Part shown: piece after piece, positions 7,235-15,231 of the stretch
Layout of the letters: every line of letters starts with the position of its first letter
How positions within the stretch are numbered: position 1 is the stretch's first letter
From: an uncultured Collinsella sp.
Lineage (GTDB): Bacteria > Actinomycetota > Coriobacteriia > Coriobacteriales > Coriobacteriaceae
DNA: 29,319 nucleotides
NCBI GenBank assembly: GCA_959023295.1
Contig: CAUFBM010000022.1
Location: 1-29,319 of the forward strand
Direction: 5' to 3'
Program-made: the position numbers and the translations under genes
Notes under the pieces: model-generated
What the model was told of the DNA's origin: nothing
What the model saw: only the letters and a program-made list of their open reading frames with translations
Databases searched by the model: none

Positions 7235-7344
7235 GCCCCAATTTTCAAGAATTTTGAAAAGACTTTTTCGGATTAACTTCGAGCAAATCCTACCGCTTCC
7301 ATAGGAGTAAACTTTGCCCCACCCCAATGCTCGAAAGGACCGGC

Positions 7345-8526
7345 ATGAAAGAACTCTCCAACCGCACGGCAAGATTTACCGATTCGGTAATCCGTCGTAT
7401 GACGCGCATCTCCAATAACTATGGCGCCGTCAATCTCTCGCAGGGCTTCCCCGACTTCGATCCCCCGGCACAGCTGCTCGATAGCCTCAGCACCATCGCC
7501 ACCGACCCCAAGCCGCTCTACCACCAGTACTCCATCACCTGGGGCTCCCAGGCCATGCGCGAGGCGCTCGCCGCCAAGCAGGAGCGCTTTATGGGCATGC
7601 CGGTCGACCCCAACCAGAACATCGTGGTCACTTGTGGCTCCACCGAAGGCATGATGGCCGCCATGATGACGGTCGCAAACCCTGGCGACAAGGTCGTCAT
7701 CTTCTCGCCGTTCTACGAGAACTACGGCGCCGACACGATCCTTTCGGGTGCCGAGCCCATCTACGTGCCGCTCAACCCGCCCACATTCGACTTCGATCGC
7801 GAGGCCCTCGAGGCGGCCTTCCGCAACAACGATCCCAAGGCCATCGTCCTGTGCAACCCTTCCAACCCCTGCGGCAAGGTCTTTACGCGCGAGGAGCTCA
7901 CCTTTATCGCCAACCTCTGCAAAAAGTACGACGCCTACTGCATCACCGACGAGGTATACGAGCACATCGTCTACGCGCCCCACGAGCACGTCTATATGGC
8001 CACGCTGCCCGGCATGTTCGAGCGCACCATCAGCTGCAGCTCGCTGTCCAAGACGTACTCCATCACCGGCTGGCGTCTGGGCTACACCATTGCCCCGGCC
8101 CAGATCACCGAGCGCATCAAGAAAGTCCACGACTTCCTCACCGTGGGTGCCGCCGCTCCCCTGCAGGAAGCTGTCGTCACCGCTCTCAACTTCGACGACA
8201 GCTATTACCAGGAGGTCCTCGACCTCTACACCGCCAAGCGCGACCTGTTCTGCCAGGGGCTCGATAGCATCGGTCTTGAGCACAACGTGCCGCAGGGCGC
8301 CTACTACGTCATGATGGACATCTCTGAGTTTGGCTATGACAGCGACCTCGAATTCTGCGAGGATCTCGCGTCTAAGGTGGGCGTGGGCGCCGTGCCCGGC
8401 TCGAGCTTCTTCCGCGAGCCCGTCAACCATCTGATTCGTTTCCACTTTGCCAAGCGAGACGAGACGCTCGACGCGGCGCTGGAGAATCTCAAGTCGCTAC
8501 GTGATAAAATCAAGCCGCGCGGGTAA
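7345..8526 (+). CDS. PLP-dependent class I/II aminotransferase
   Basis: The 393-residue protein has the fold type I aminotransferase layout: NLSQGFPDFDPP near residue 33, STEG near the cofactor phosphate, NPSNPCGKVF, ITDEVYEH, and the PLP lysine K236 in SLSKTYSITGWRLGY. The C-terminal substrate-carboxylate arginine is in IRFHFA. The QGFPDF start and overall pattern resemble aspartate, kynurenine or methionine aminotransferases (the YbdL/KAT type); the exact substrate cannot be read from sequence. An in-frame ATG exists at 7327, but AAAGGA five bases before 7345 favours the shorter start. It stands alone, between the tRNA operon and a terminator. Confidence 0.88.
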   Translation: MKELSNRTARFTDSVIRRMTRISNNYGAVNLSQGFPDFDPPAQLLDSLSTIATDPKPLYHQYSITWGSQAMREALAAKQERFMGMPVDPNQNIVVTCGSTEGMMAAMMTVANPGDKVVIFSPFYENYGADTILSGAEPIYVPLNPPTFDFDREALEAAFRNNDPKAIVLCNPSNPCGKVFTREELTFIANLCKKYDAYCITDEVYEHIVYAPHEHVYMATLPGMFERTISCSSLSKTYSITGWRLGYTIAPAQITERIKKVHDFLTVGAAAPLQEAVVTALNFDDSYYQEVLDLYTAKRDLFCQGLDSIGLEHNVPQGAYYVMMDISEFGYDSDLEFCEDLASKVGVGAVPGSSFFREPVNHLIRFHFAKRDETLDAALENLKSLRDKIKPRG

Positions 8527-8551
8527 GGACGGCCCAGCAACTAAAGCAACC

Positions 8552-8594
8552 AAAGAAGCCTCGCACCGCCCGCCGCGTTGCGAGGCTTCTTTTT
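8552..8594 (+). terminator. Terminator of the aminotransferase gene
   Basis: A 12-14 bp perfect stem (AGAAGCCTCGCA with TGCGAGGCTTCT) ends in a T run, 26 bases past the stop. Confidence 0.92.
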
Positions 8595-8667
8595 ATAGCG
8601 CTTTCTTAAATGGTTTAGAGCTCTATACTTTAGTCACGGAGCAACTCGTCCCAGAGAGAGGAATACT

Positions 8668-9558
8668 ATGGCAGAACAGCAGCTTATCGGAGCGCTCGAG
8701 GCCGGCGGCACCAAGATGGTCTGCGCCACGGGCTATGCAGACGGTACGGTCCTGGAGCGTGAGCAGATCGCGACCACGACCCCGCAGGAGACCGTTGAGG
8801 CCGTCAATGCATGGTTTGCCGACAAGGGCATCGCCGCGCTGGGCATCGGCGCCTTTGGCCCCACCGCGGTCAACCCTGCCTCGCCCCAATACGGCAAGAT
8901 CCTGGAGACGCCCAAAACGGCATGGCGCTACTTCGACCTGCTGGGCACCATCCAAAACGAGCTCAATATTCCCTGCGGCTACGACACCGACGTCAACGTT
9001 GCCTGCCTGGGCGAGGTCACCTTTGGTTGCGCCCAGGGTCTCACTGACGTTGTCTACCTGACCATCGGCACCGGTGTGGGCGCTGGCGTGCTCTCGGGCG
9101 GCCAGCTCGTGCACGGCATGATGCATCCCGAGGCGGGCCACATCCTGGTCACGCGCGACCCGCGCGACACCATCGGCGAGCATAGCGCTTGCCCCTTCCA
9201 CGACAACTGCCTCGAGGGCCTCATCGCCGGTCCCGGCGTTAAAAAGCGTTGGGATGGCAAGAGCGCCGGAGACATGGCCGATGACCCGGAGGCCATGGAC
9301 CTGCTCGCCGGCTATCTGGCACAGGCACTCATGACCTACACGCTGTGCTACGCGCCGCAAAAGATCATCATCGGCGGCGGCGTGGCCGACCACACCCCCA
9401 TCGTGCCGCTCGCACGCAAAAAGTGTGCCGAGATGCTCAACGGCTATATCGTCACGCCCGAGGTCAACGACATTGATACCTACATTGTCAATAACAGCCT
9501 CGAGGGCAAGCAGGGCATCATGGGCTGCCTGGCCCTGGGCGCACAAGCGCTCCAGTAA
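8668..9558 (+). CDS. ROK-family sugar kinase, fructokinase-like
   Basis: The 296-residue ROK kinase has an N-terminal phosphate loop (GALEAGGTKMVCA), FGPTAVNPASPQYGKI typical of the fructokinase branch, the catalytic aspartate in YDTDVNVACLGE (D108), a second glycine-rich motif TIGTGVGAGV, and the zinc site H-x-C-x-H-x-C (HPEAGHI ... SACPFHDNC). GGGVADH closes the nucleotide site. It probably phosphorylates fructose, or another hexose, with ATP. The ATG follows GAGAGAGG. A weak -10 (TATACT at 8624-8629) suggests its own promoter. It has a terminator on each side, so it is monocistronic. Confidence 0.88.
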   Translation: MAEQQLIGALEAGGTKMVCATGYADGTVLEREQIATTTPQETVEAVNAWFADKGIAALGIGAFGPTAVNPASPQYGKILETPKTAWRYFDLLGTIQNELNIPCGYDTDVNVACLGEVTFGCAQGLTDVVYLTIGTGVGAGVLSGGQLVHGMMHPEAGHILVTRDPRDTIGEHSACPFHDNCLEGLIAGPGVKKRWDGKSAGDMADDPEAMDLLAGYLAQALMTYTLCYAPQKIIIGGGVADHTPIVPLARKKCAEMLNGYIVTPEVNDIDTYIVNNSLEGKQGIMGCLALGAQALQ

Positions 9559-9644
9559 AGGACACATCAGCGGGGCACAGCGTAGCCAAACTCCCAAAAC
9601 GCACGGACAACGCCGTCACGCCCCGCAGGAGCCCTCAAACGCAC

Positions 9645-9687
9645 AAGGCCGCCTAGGACCAAGCAAAACGTCCTAGGCGGCCTTTTT
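9645..9687 (+). terminator. Terminator of the ROK kinase gene, overlapping the VanZ-like stop codon
   Basis: A perfect 15-bp stem (AAGGCCGCCTAGGAC at 9645-9659 with its complement at 9670-9684) and a T run on the plus strand. The right arm contains the TAG stop of the convergent VanZ-like gene (9673-9675), so one hairpin is shared by two convergent genes. The upstream gap 9559-9644 otherwise holds only a 7-bp GCGGGGC/GCCCCGC pair. Confidence 0.9.
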
Positions 9688-10122
9688 GGTGTACATCAGC
9701 GACCGTAAGAGATATCGGAGCACGACGCCTGTCGTCGCCCCGCAGCAGTCAATCATCACATCGGTAATCATGCCGGCGCGACCGGGCACAAAAAGCTGGA
9801 TCGTCTCGTCGATAGAGGGGACGAGCAGCAAGAACACCGCCGTGGGCAGCAACACATCAAACGTGCGCCGGCCTTCGAGGTCAAAGGCGTGCGTCGCCAA
9901 AATGCCAAGCACCATGTACTCGGTAAAATGAGCGCACTTGCGCACGACGAAGTTGGTCACCCAATCGTATGGAAGCCCCAGGGCCTGCAAAAAGCCGCGA
10001 ATGGATTCCATGATCGAAAGACTCAACGAACCAGAGCCTGTACCGGGAACCAGCGAATTGCCCCAAATGAGGAGTACCATGGCGCAGGCGGCAAGCGCCC
10101 ATTTTCGATCGACCTTAACCAT
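9673..10122 (-). CDS. VanZ-like membrane protein
   Basis: The 149-residue protein has four hydrophobic segments (from WALAACAMVLLIWGNSLVPG, through the middle, to GATTGVVLRYLL). VanZ-like family landmarks are present: RKCAHFTEYMVLGILA and the later SIDETIQLFVPGRAGMITDV. VanZ relatives confer low-level teicoplanin resistance in some species, but most chromosomal members have no known function. The ATG at 10122 is preferred: GGAGG lies 12 bases upstream, inside the end of the previous gene. An in-frame GTG at 10143 is possible. The start is 7 bases past the stop of the upstream membrane protein gene, so the two are co-transcribed. Confidence 0.8.
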   Translation of the reverse strand: MVKVDRKWALAACAMVLLIWGNSLVPGTGSGSLSLSIMESIRGFLQALGLPYDWVTNFVVRKCAHFTEYMVLGILATHAFDLEGRRTFDVLLPTAVFLLLVPSIDETIQLFVPGRAGMITDVMIDCCGATTGVVLRYLLRSLMYTKKAA

Positions 10123-10129
10123 GCGGCAA

Positions 10130-11581
10130 TTATGCCTCCGCACGCAGCGGCGTAAAGCTGGCGGTACCGCCCTCGATAACGCTCAGATAGGCACGGCCCG
10201 TGCGCTTGACGGCCGCAGACTGCAGACGGTTGATCTCTTCCTCGAGAATCTGATTGACGCGCTCATGGCGGCGGTTTTCCATAACGCCGGCAGCGATAGC
10301 CTCGGCGTGCTCGATACCCTCGCGCGAGATACGCGCGGTATCCTCGGGAAGCACGGAGCTGTGGCGGCCGACATAAACAGGAGCAACCGATGCAGGTGAG
10401 ACAGCAGGCGTGGGCACCGCCACGGGGGCGGGCTCGGCAGCCTCGGCCATGATCGCCATAGCGGCGGCCCACATGTCCTCGTGGCCCGAATAATCGGCCA
10501 TGGGGATATCTTCCTCGAGAGAGGCATCGGGGAGACTATCGGTATCCACGCGATCCTGGGCATCGATAGACGCAGTGATGGCGGCAGGCTCGTCCAGATC
10601 GGAGAGATCCACACCCTTGGCATCGGAAATGATGGGCATGCTGGCGAGCTTGGCGTTGTACGGCGCTGCCTCCGCGGCCTGCATTTGGGCCGAAGCCCCC
10701 CAAAGTGAGCTTTCGGCGGCACGGCGAGCGGCGACGGTCTCCTCGTCGACAGCCAGGGGCTCATCGGCAAAGGGGTCGGCGACAGGAGCCGCCTGAGCTG
10801 CGCTCTGTTGGCCAGCCGAAGCAGCCGACGCGGCAGAGGCGTACGCAGCCGACGACGCGCCGTTATAGGCGGCATTGTTGGCGGCGTTGGCTACAAGCGC
10901 CACGAAGGCTGCGGTGCTGCCCGCAGGGGCTGCATGAGAGCCCGAGACGGCGCGTGCGGCAGCGGCAATGTCATCACGATTGTAAGAACCGGTCTTTCCA
11001 CCGTTGGTGAGCTCGTCGATTGCGACCTGGTAGACATCGCGCGAACGCACGGGATCGCAGCTGACCGGGGAATCGTCATCGAGCATACTGTCGATCATAG
11101 ACCAGGCCTCGGCCTCATCCATGGCGTTAGCCGCGCGCGCGATGGTGGGAACGCCATCGTCGGCGTGGCGGCGCTGGAACGCACCGGTCAGGCCGGAGAG
11201 AAATGCGGAAGAAGGCTGTGCGGCATTGGCCTGATCGGCCGGGGCCGCAGGCTGAGGCGCCGCCCCCTGCTGCTGCGCGGGAATCGAGGCGGTCTTGAAC
11301 TCGTTATGGGTCCGGCCAAACTGAGCGGCGCCGCCCACGGCATCGGGCTCAAACAGGCGGCCATCGTGCTCGGCACGATACTCGGAGATGCCCAGCGAGG
11401 CGGCGTAGATACCCACGCCCGCCACCGCACCAACGGCAAAGGGAACCGCGCCCGCGACAACCGTCTCGTTGACCGACGAGAACGGCAACGTCGCGGCATA
11501 CATCACCACGGGGGCGGCAAGGCCGATCCCACAGGAAAGTCCGGCAAGGACTGCTCGTTGTGTTGCATCAGAAGAAGCCAT
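10130..11581 (-). CDS. Uncharacterised membrane protein with long Ala-rich cytoplasmic region
   Basis: I do not recognise this 483-residue protein. Two hydrophobic helices near the N-terminus (about residues 10-34, GIGLAAPVVMYAATLPF, and 40-63, AVAGVGIYAASLGI) form a hairpin anchor. Then come an Ala/Gln/Pro-rich linker, a more conserved-looking segment (WSMIDSMLDDDSPVSCDPV, DVYQVAIDELTNGGKTGSYN), a second Ala-rich linker, and a C-terminal helix (about 410-470) with EGIEHAEAIAAGVMENRRHE and EEEINRLQSA. The start is chosen by GGGGAGA five bases upstream; an in-frame ATG at 11608 lacks this. A promoter at 11719-11747 suits it. The VanZ-like gene follows in the same transcript. A role at the envelope is only a guess. 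Confidence 0.7.
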   Translation of the reverse strand: MASSDATQRAVLAGLSCGIGLAAPVVMYAATLPFSSVNETVVAGAVPFAVGAVAGVGIYAASLGISEYRAEHDGRLFEPDAVGGAAQFGRTHNEFKTASIPAQQQGAAPQPAAPADQANAAQPSSAFLSGLTGAFQRRHADDGVPTIARAANAMDEAEAWSMIDSMLDDDSPVSCDPVRSRDVYQVAIDELTNGGKTGSYNRDDIAAAARAVSGSHAAPAGSTAAFVALVANAANNAAYNGASSAAYASAASAASAGQQSAAQAAPVADPFADEPLAVDEETVAARRAAESSLWGASAQMQAAEAAPYNAKLASMPIISDAKGVDLSDLDEPAAITASIDAQDRVDTDSLPDASLEEDIPMADYSGHEDMWAAAMAIMAEAAEPAPVAVPTPAVSPASVAPVYVGRHSSVLPEDTARISREGIEHAEAIAAGVMENRRHERVNQILEEEINRLQSAAVKRTGRAYLSVIEGGTASFTPLRAEA

Positions 11582-11718
11582 GAGCTCTCCCCATCTTCCA
11601 GCACCCAAATCGCATCATTTAGTTGGCTGCGCGAGAGAAGATGAAGCGGGACATGCGTCCCAAAGCAACGGTATATGGTTCGTTTCATCTGCGTTTTCCG
11701 TCGCGAAGCTTAAAAGTT

Positions 11719-11747
11719 ATTATGCGAAACCGACCCTCCGATTGCAA
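11719..11747 (-). promoter_or_regulatory. Promoter of the membrane protein/VanZ-like operon
   Basis: On the minus strand TTGCAA (-35), a 17-base spacer and CATAAT (-10, one mismatch). It implies a leader of about 130 bases. The leader contains a short open frame from 11688 that overlaps the gene in another frame and has no ribosome site. Confidence 0.6.
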
Positions 11748-11823
11748 GCGATGAGGCCGGATTATGGCTCGAAAACCGCTGCTTGTCGGTCATAAGGTCA
11801 AAAAATGTTGCCGAGTGGCGCCG

Positions 11824-11855
11824 TAAAGAAAGGGCCGGGGCATAAACCCCGGCCC
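11824..11855 (-). terminator. Terminator of rho
   Basis: On the minus strand a perfect 9-bp GC stem (GGGCCGGGG with CCCCGGCCC) and a 6-base loop are followed by TTTCTTTA, about 40 bases past the rho stop. It is notable that the gene for Rho ends in a Rho-independent site. Confidence 0.85.
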
Positions 11856-11896
11856 GATTGCCCGTTCTTATGGCGATATAGCGTGCGGCTTTTGGT

Positions 11897-14440
11897 CTAA
11901 AACGTCTGCTCGTAGTCGCTGTGCTTTTTGGCCGAACGCACCAGGAACTCCTGGTTGGTGTTGGTGCCCTTAAGGCCCTTGATAAACGACGCCGCCGCGC
12001 GCTCGGTGTTGTTCATACCGGCGAGGATGCGACGCAGGCCAAACACAAACGGGCGCATCTGCTCGTCGACCAGCAGGTCCTCGTTGCGCGTACCGGAGGC
12101 AACGGGGTCGATGGCCGGGAAGATGCGGCGATCGGCAAGATCGCGGTCGAGCTTGAGCTCCATGTTGCCGGTGCCCTTGAACTCCTCAAAGATGACCTCA
12201 TCCATCTTGGAGCCGGTGTCGATAAGGGCGGAGGCGAGGATGGTGAGCGAGCCGCCGTTTTCGATATTGCGGGCTGCACCCAGGAAACGCTTGGGCGGAT
12301 AGAGAGCTGCCGAATCGACGCCGCCCGAAAGGATACGGCCCGAGGCGGGTGCCGCCAGGTTGTAGGCGCGCGCAAGACGTGTGATGGAGTCGAGCACCAC
12401 CACGACATCGCCGCCCAGCTCCACGATGCGCTTGGCACGCTCGATGACGAGCTCGGCCACGCGGGTGTGGTTGTCGGCGGGCATATCGAAGGTCGAGGCC
12501 ACGACCTCGCCCTTGATAGAGCGCTGCATATCGGTGACCTCTTCGGGGCGCTCGTCGACGAGCAGGCAGATGAGGTGCACCTCGGGGTTGTTGATTGAGA
12601 TGGACTGGCAGATCTTCTTAAGGATCGTTGTCTTGCCGGCCTTGGGCGGCGACACAATCAGGCCACGCTGGCCCTTGCCGATCGGCGACACGATATCGAT
12701 GGCGCGACCGGTGATGGAATCCTTGCCATGCTCCATGCGCAGCGGCTCGTTGGGATAGACCGGGGTAAGGTCGCCGAACTTGGGGCGGTTGCGGATCTGC
12801 TCGGGATCCATGCCGTTAACGGTCGTGATCTTGGCGAGGCCGGCTCGCTTGTCGCCGCCGCGCGAGGGGCGCAGCGAACCCTCGATGACATCGCCCGTGC
12901 GCAGGCGTGCGGAGCGGATGAGGTAAGCGGGGACGAAGGCGTCTTCGTTGGACTTCATGTAACCGTGGGCATGGATGATGCCGGAGCTGTCCGGGCGAAT
13001 CTGCAGGATGCCCTTAATATCGCGGAAGCCCTCGGCCTTCGCGGCGGTCGTGTAGATCTCCTCGACAAGCTCGGCCTTCTTCTTGCCGGTCGTCTCGATC
13101 TCGAACTCTTTTGCCTTCTCGCGCAGCTCGGCGACCTTCATGGCCGCAAGCTCCTCGCGCGAAAGCGTGGGCTCGGTGGGGGCGGCGTTGCGCTCCTTGT
13201 TGCGCTGTTTGCGGTCGCGCTGACGGCTGCGGCGGTCGTTGTTGCGATCGTCCTTGCGATCGCTGCGCTCGTCGTTGCGCTTGTGCTGACGGCGGCTGGG
13301 GCGGGCGCCCTCTTCGGTCTCGGTGCCTTCGGCAGCCGCGGCTGCGGTTGCATCGGTGCCGGACGGAGCCTCGCCCTCTGCCTTGGCGTCGGCGTTGGCA
13401 TGGTTGCTGGGTTCGGCGTCGCCCTGCTGCTCGGCACCCTTGGCCCTCGCGGACTTCTTGCGCGTGCGCTTGGGCTTCTCTGTTGCCGGCTGATCGGCGT
13501 TCTCGGCCTCGGAAGCGGCATCGGCGTTTGCCTCGGAGGACTTGTCGTCGACGGGCTTGGCCTCAGCCTTGGCCTTCGCCTTCGTCGAGCGCTTTGCCGC
13601 GGTGCGACGGCTACGGCCGGGGCGGACATCGGCGGGCTCGGCATCGGCAGATGCGGGAGCCTCGGTGGACGGAGCGTCCTGGACCCAGGAATCGGCCGCG
13701 GCCGTAGACTCGGCCGTCACCGCTGCACCCTGGGCAGCAGCTGCTGCGGCAGCGGCTTTCTCGGCCTCAACATACGCCTTGGGCTTGCGGCCGCGACGAT
13801 GCGGGCGCAGAGCCGGATCAACGACGGGAACCTCGTTGACCTCAGCGTGCACGACGGGCTCAGCGGAGGAAGCGCCCTCCCCTGCCGCAGAACGAGCCGG
13901 AGCTTCAGCGACCTCAGGAGTCAGCTGCTCGACGGGCTGCTGCGTCTTGGCTGCCGCACGGCGACGCGTGCGCGGTGCCGGCTTCTCGGCCGACTGTTCG
14001 GCAGCAGGAGCCTCGGGGGTGACCGGCGCAGCGAGCTCAGTCAATGCCGCGGCCTCGCGCTCGGCAGCGCGACGGCGGGCACGCACAACCTGGGCCTCGC
14101 TAATCTGCGCCAGTGCACGGGCCTGCGCGACCTCATCGGAAATGGGGGCCGAAGCATCGGTGGCAACGGGGCGCTTCGCGCGCGTGGTGCGCGTCGTACG
14201 ACGCTTGGGCTTTTCGGCATCCTCGCCGTCCGCAGCGGGCTTGGCCAAACGACGCGTGCGCTTAGGCTTAGCGGGAGCAGCCCCCTCGCTAGCAACGGGC
14301 GTGGTGGGCGCGGCGGCCTTAAGCGCCTCGGGAGCCGAGACCTGCGCCGGCGCGGAAAGCACGGCCTGGTCCGACGTAACCGGTGCAGCGGGAGCCGTTT
14401 GCGTCGTCGTTATTTCGTTTTCTTGTTGTTGATCAGACAC
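11897..14440 (-). CDS. rho: Transcription termination factor Rho with a ~420-residue N-terminal extension
   Basis: The C-terminal ~425 residues are a complete Rho. The Rho_N helical region is LAAMKVAELREKAKEFEI, followed by the cold-shock-like RNA-binding fold from GILQIRPDSSGIIHAHGYMK. The ATPase has Walker A SPPKAGKTT (near residue 600), a Walker B region GDVVVVLDSITRLARAYN, and the Q/R-loop region with SGGVDSAALYPPKRF. Rho is a hexameric RNA helicase that ends untranslated transcripts. The first ~420 residues are low-complexity: Ala/Pro/Glu-rich stretches with TRRR/RRRAA patches, and near 380-415 a dense Arg/Lys/Asp/Asn tract (NDERSDRKDDRNNDRRSRQR). Actinobacterial Rhos often carry such RNA-binding insertions; this one doubles the protein. 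Homologous argS lies upstream on the same strand but behind its own terminator. Confidence 0.96.
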   Translation of the reverse strand: MSDQQQENEITTTQTAPAAPVTSDQAVLSAPAQVSAPEALKAAAPTTPVASEGAAPAKPKRTRRLAKPAADGEDAEKPKRRTTRTTRAKRPVATDASAPISDEVAQARALAQISEAQVVRARRRAAEREAAALTELAAPVTPEAPAAEQSAEKPAPRTRRRAAAKTQQPVEQLTPEVAEAPARSAAGEGASSAEPVVHAEVNEVPVVDPALRPHRRGRKPKAYVEAEKAAAAAAAAQGAAVTAESTAAADSWVQDAPSTEAPASADAEPADVRPGRSRRTAAKRSTKAKAKAEAKPVDDKSSEANADAASEAENADQPATEKPKRTRKKSARAKGAEQQGDAEPSNHANADAKAEGEAPSGTDATAAAAAEGTETEEGARPSRRQHKRNDERSDRKDDRNNDRRSRQRDRKQRNKERNAAPTEPTLSREELAAMKVAELREKAKEFEIETTGKKKAELVEEIYTTAAKAEGFRDIKGILQIRPDSSGIIHAHGYMKSNEDAFVPAYLIRSARLRTGDVIEGSLRPSRGGDKRAGLAKITTVNGMDPEQIRNRPKFGDLTPVYPNEPLRMEHGKDSITGRAIDIVSPIGKGQRGLIVSPPKAGKTTILKKICQSISINNPEVHLICLLVDERPEEVTDMQRSIKGEVVASTFDMPADNHTRVAELVIERAKRIVELGGDVVVVLDSITRLARAYNLAAPASGRILSGGVDSAALYPPKRFLGAARNIENGGSLTILASALIDTGSKMDEVIFEEFKGTGNMELKLDRDLADRRIFPAIDPVASGTRNEDLLVDEQMRPFVFGLRRILAGMNNTERAAASFIKGLKGTNTNQEFLVRSAKKHSDYEQTF

Positions 14441-14567
14441 AGTGTTTGCTCAACTTTCTTTTCAAGCCCTGTGATCACATGCTCCCTGCATAAACCTTCA
14501 GGGCGGCTAAACAGTCTAGCTCCGTCAAATACCGACGGACATCATTGATCTGTATAGAGATGATTGC

Positions 14568-14596
14568 GTTATATACGCAGCGTTAGTGTAACACAA
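14568..14596 (-). promoter_or_regulatory. Candidate rho promoter
   Basis: On the minus strand TTGTGT (-35), a 17-base spacer and TATAAC (-10, one mismatch) imply a leader of roughly 120 bases before the rho ATG. A leader of this length could serve Rho autoregulation, as known in other bacteria; the sequence does not prove it. Confidence 0.5.
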
Positions 14597-14768
14597 CCGC
14601 AACCACCTGCAACTTAGTCATCGGGGACGTTCTTAAACGACTAGTCAAAAGGGATGCTCTTCCCCTAAGGCGCCTTCAAATGGTGCGACTAGGGAGCAAA
14701 TCCATGGCGTCGGGATTCGCCACGCCACGAAACGCGCCTATCTACTACGCTTACCCCCGGACCCCTGA

Positions 14769-14843
14769 CCATACCCTTGTATTTTTCAAAAACAGCGAGT
14801 CCGCTACCTGCGGTTTTAATATCAAACTTTACGACATGGTTCG
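14769..14843. repeat. Copy A of a diverged ~75-bp direct repeat
   Basis: It matches 14997-15070 in the same orientation: both begin CCATACCC, share the exact 17-mer CTACCTGCGGTTTTAAT (14804-14820 and 15031-15047), and end near a CATGGT motif. Similarity is imperfect with small indels. No sensible protein is encoded here. Confidence 0.7.
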
Positions 14844-14915
14844 GGATATGCGGCAAAACGTAGGAGATGGGCACGATTTGTGACGGACGGTATCCCGCCA
14901 CCCCTCCACGAGACA

Positions 14916-14954
14916 AAAATGATCCGTTTTCCTCCGTCCCCAAGGGATCATTTT
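14916..14954. repeat. 39-bp palindromic repeat, AAAATGATCC family, copy 1
   Basis: Arms AAAATGATCC and GGATCATTTT (10 bp) enclose a 19-base centre starting GTTTTCC. The same 39-base element occurs at 23876-23914 with 33 of 39 positions identical. Here it lies between the two direct-repeat copies, away from any gene end. Confidence 0.75.
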
Positions 14955-14996
14955 CAAAACTATGCCAGATTACGGGGCCAAAATGATATAGGCCAA

Positions 14997-15070
14997 CCAT
15001 ACCCTGCATTTTCAAGAAACAATAGACCGTCTACCTGCGGTTTTAATTTCGCTATTGACGCCATGGTCGC
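14997..15070. repeat. Copy B of the ~75-bp direct repeat
   Basis: See the copy at 14769-14843. Together with the palindrome at 14916-14954 these fill most of the 790-base gap between argS and rho. The rest of that gap contains the rho leader and promoter, a TAGTCA pair around GGGGACGTTCTT (14612-14650), and the argS terminator. Confidence 0.7.
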
Positions 15071-15149
15071 CAGTTGGCGATTCAGCCCCGTAAACCGGTA
15101 TAGTTACGATTTGGTAGCATTTTCCAGCAATCCAAATCGTCTCGCCAAA

Positions 15150-15185
15150 CAAAAAAGTCCGACCTCCACATAGGAGATCGGACTT
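15150..15185 (-). terminator. Terminator of argS
   Basis: On the minus strand a 13-bp stem (AAGTCCGATCTCC with GGAGGTCGGACTT, one G-U pair) is followed by a run of T. It lies 46 bases past the argS stop. Confidence 0.93.
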
Positions 15186-15231
15186 TCAAAGCTCAGTTAA
15201 ACCAAGCCTGCGCGGTCAAATGACCCGCAAA

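Noticed and set aside
9570..9626. GCGGGGC/GCCCCGC pair as a terminator
   Set aside because: Only 7 bp with a 43-base gap and no T run; the real terminator is at 9645.
11503..11688. A 61-codon frame in the leader of the membrane protein gene
   Set aside because: No ribosome site, and it overlaps the supported gene in another frame.
14689..15015. A 108-codon minus-strand frame in the argS-rho gap
   Set aside because: It runs through a palindrome and repeats whose two copies fall in different frames; no ribosome site was seen. Treated as repeat DNA.
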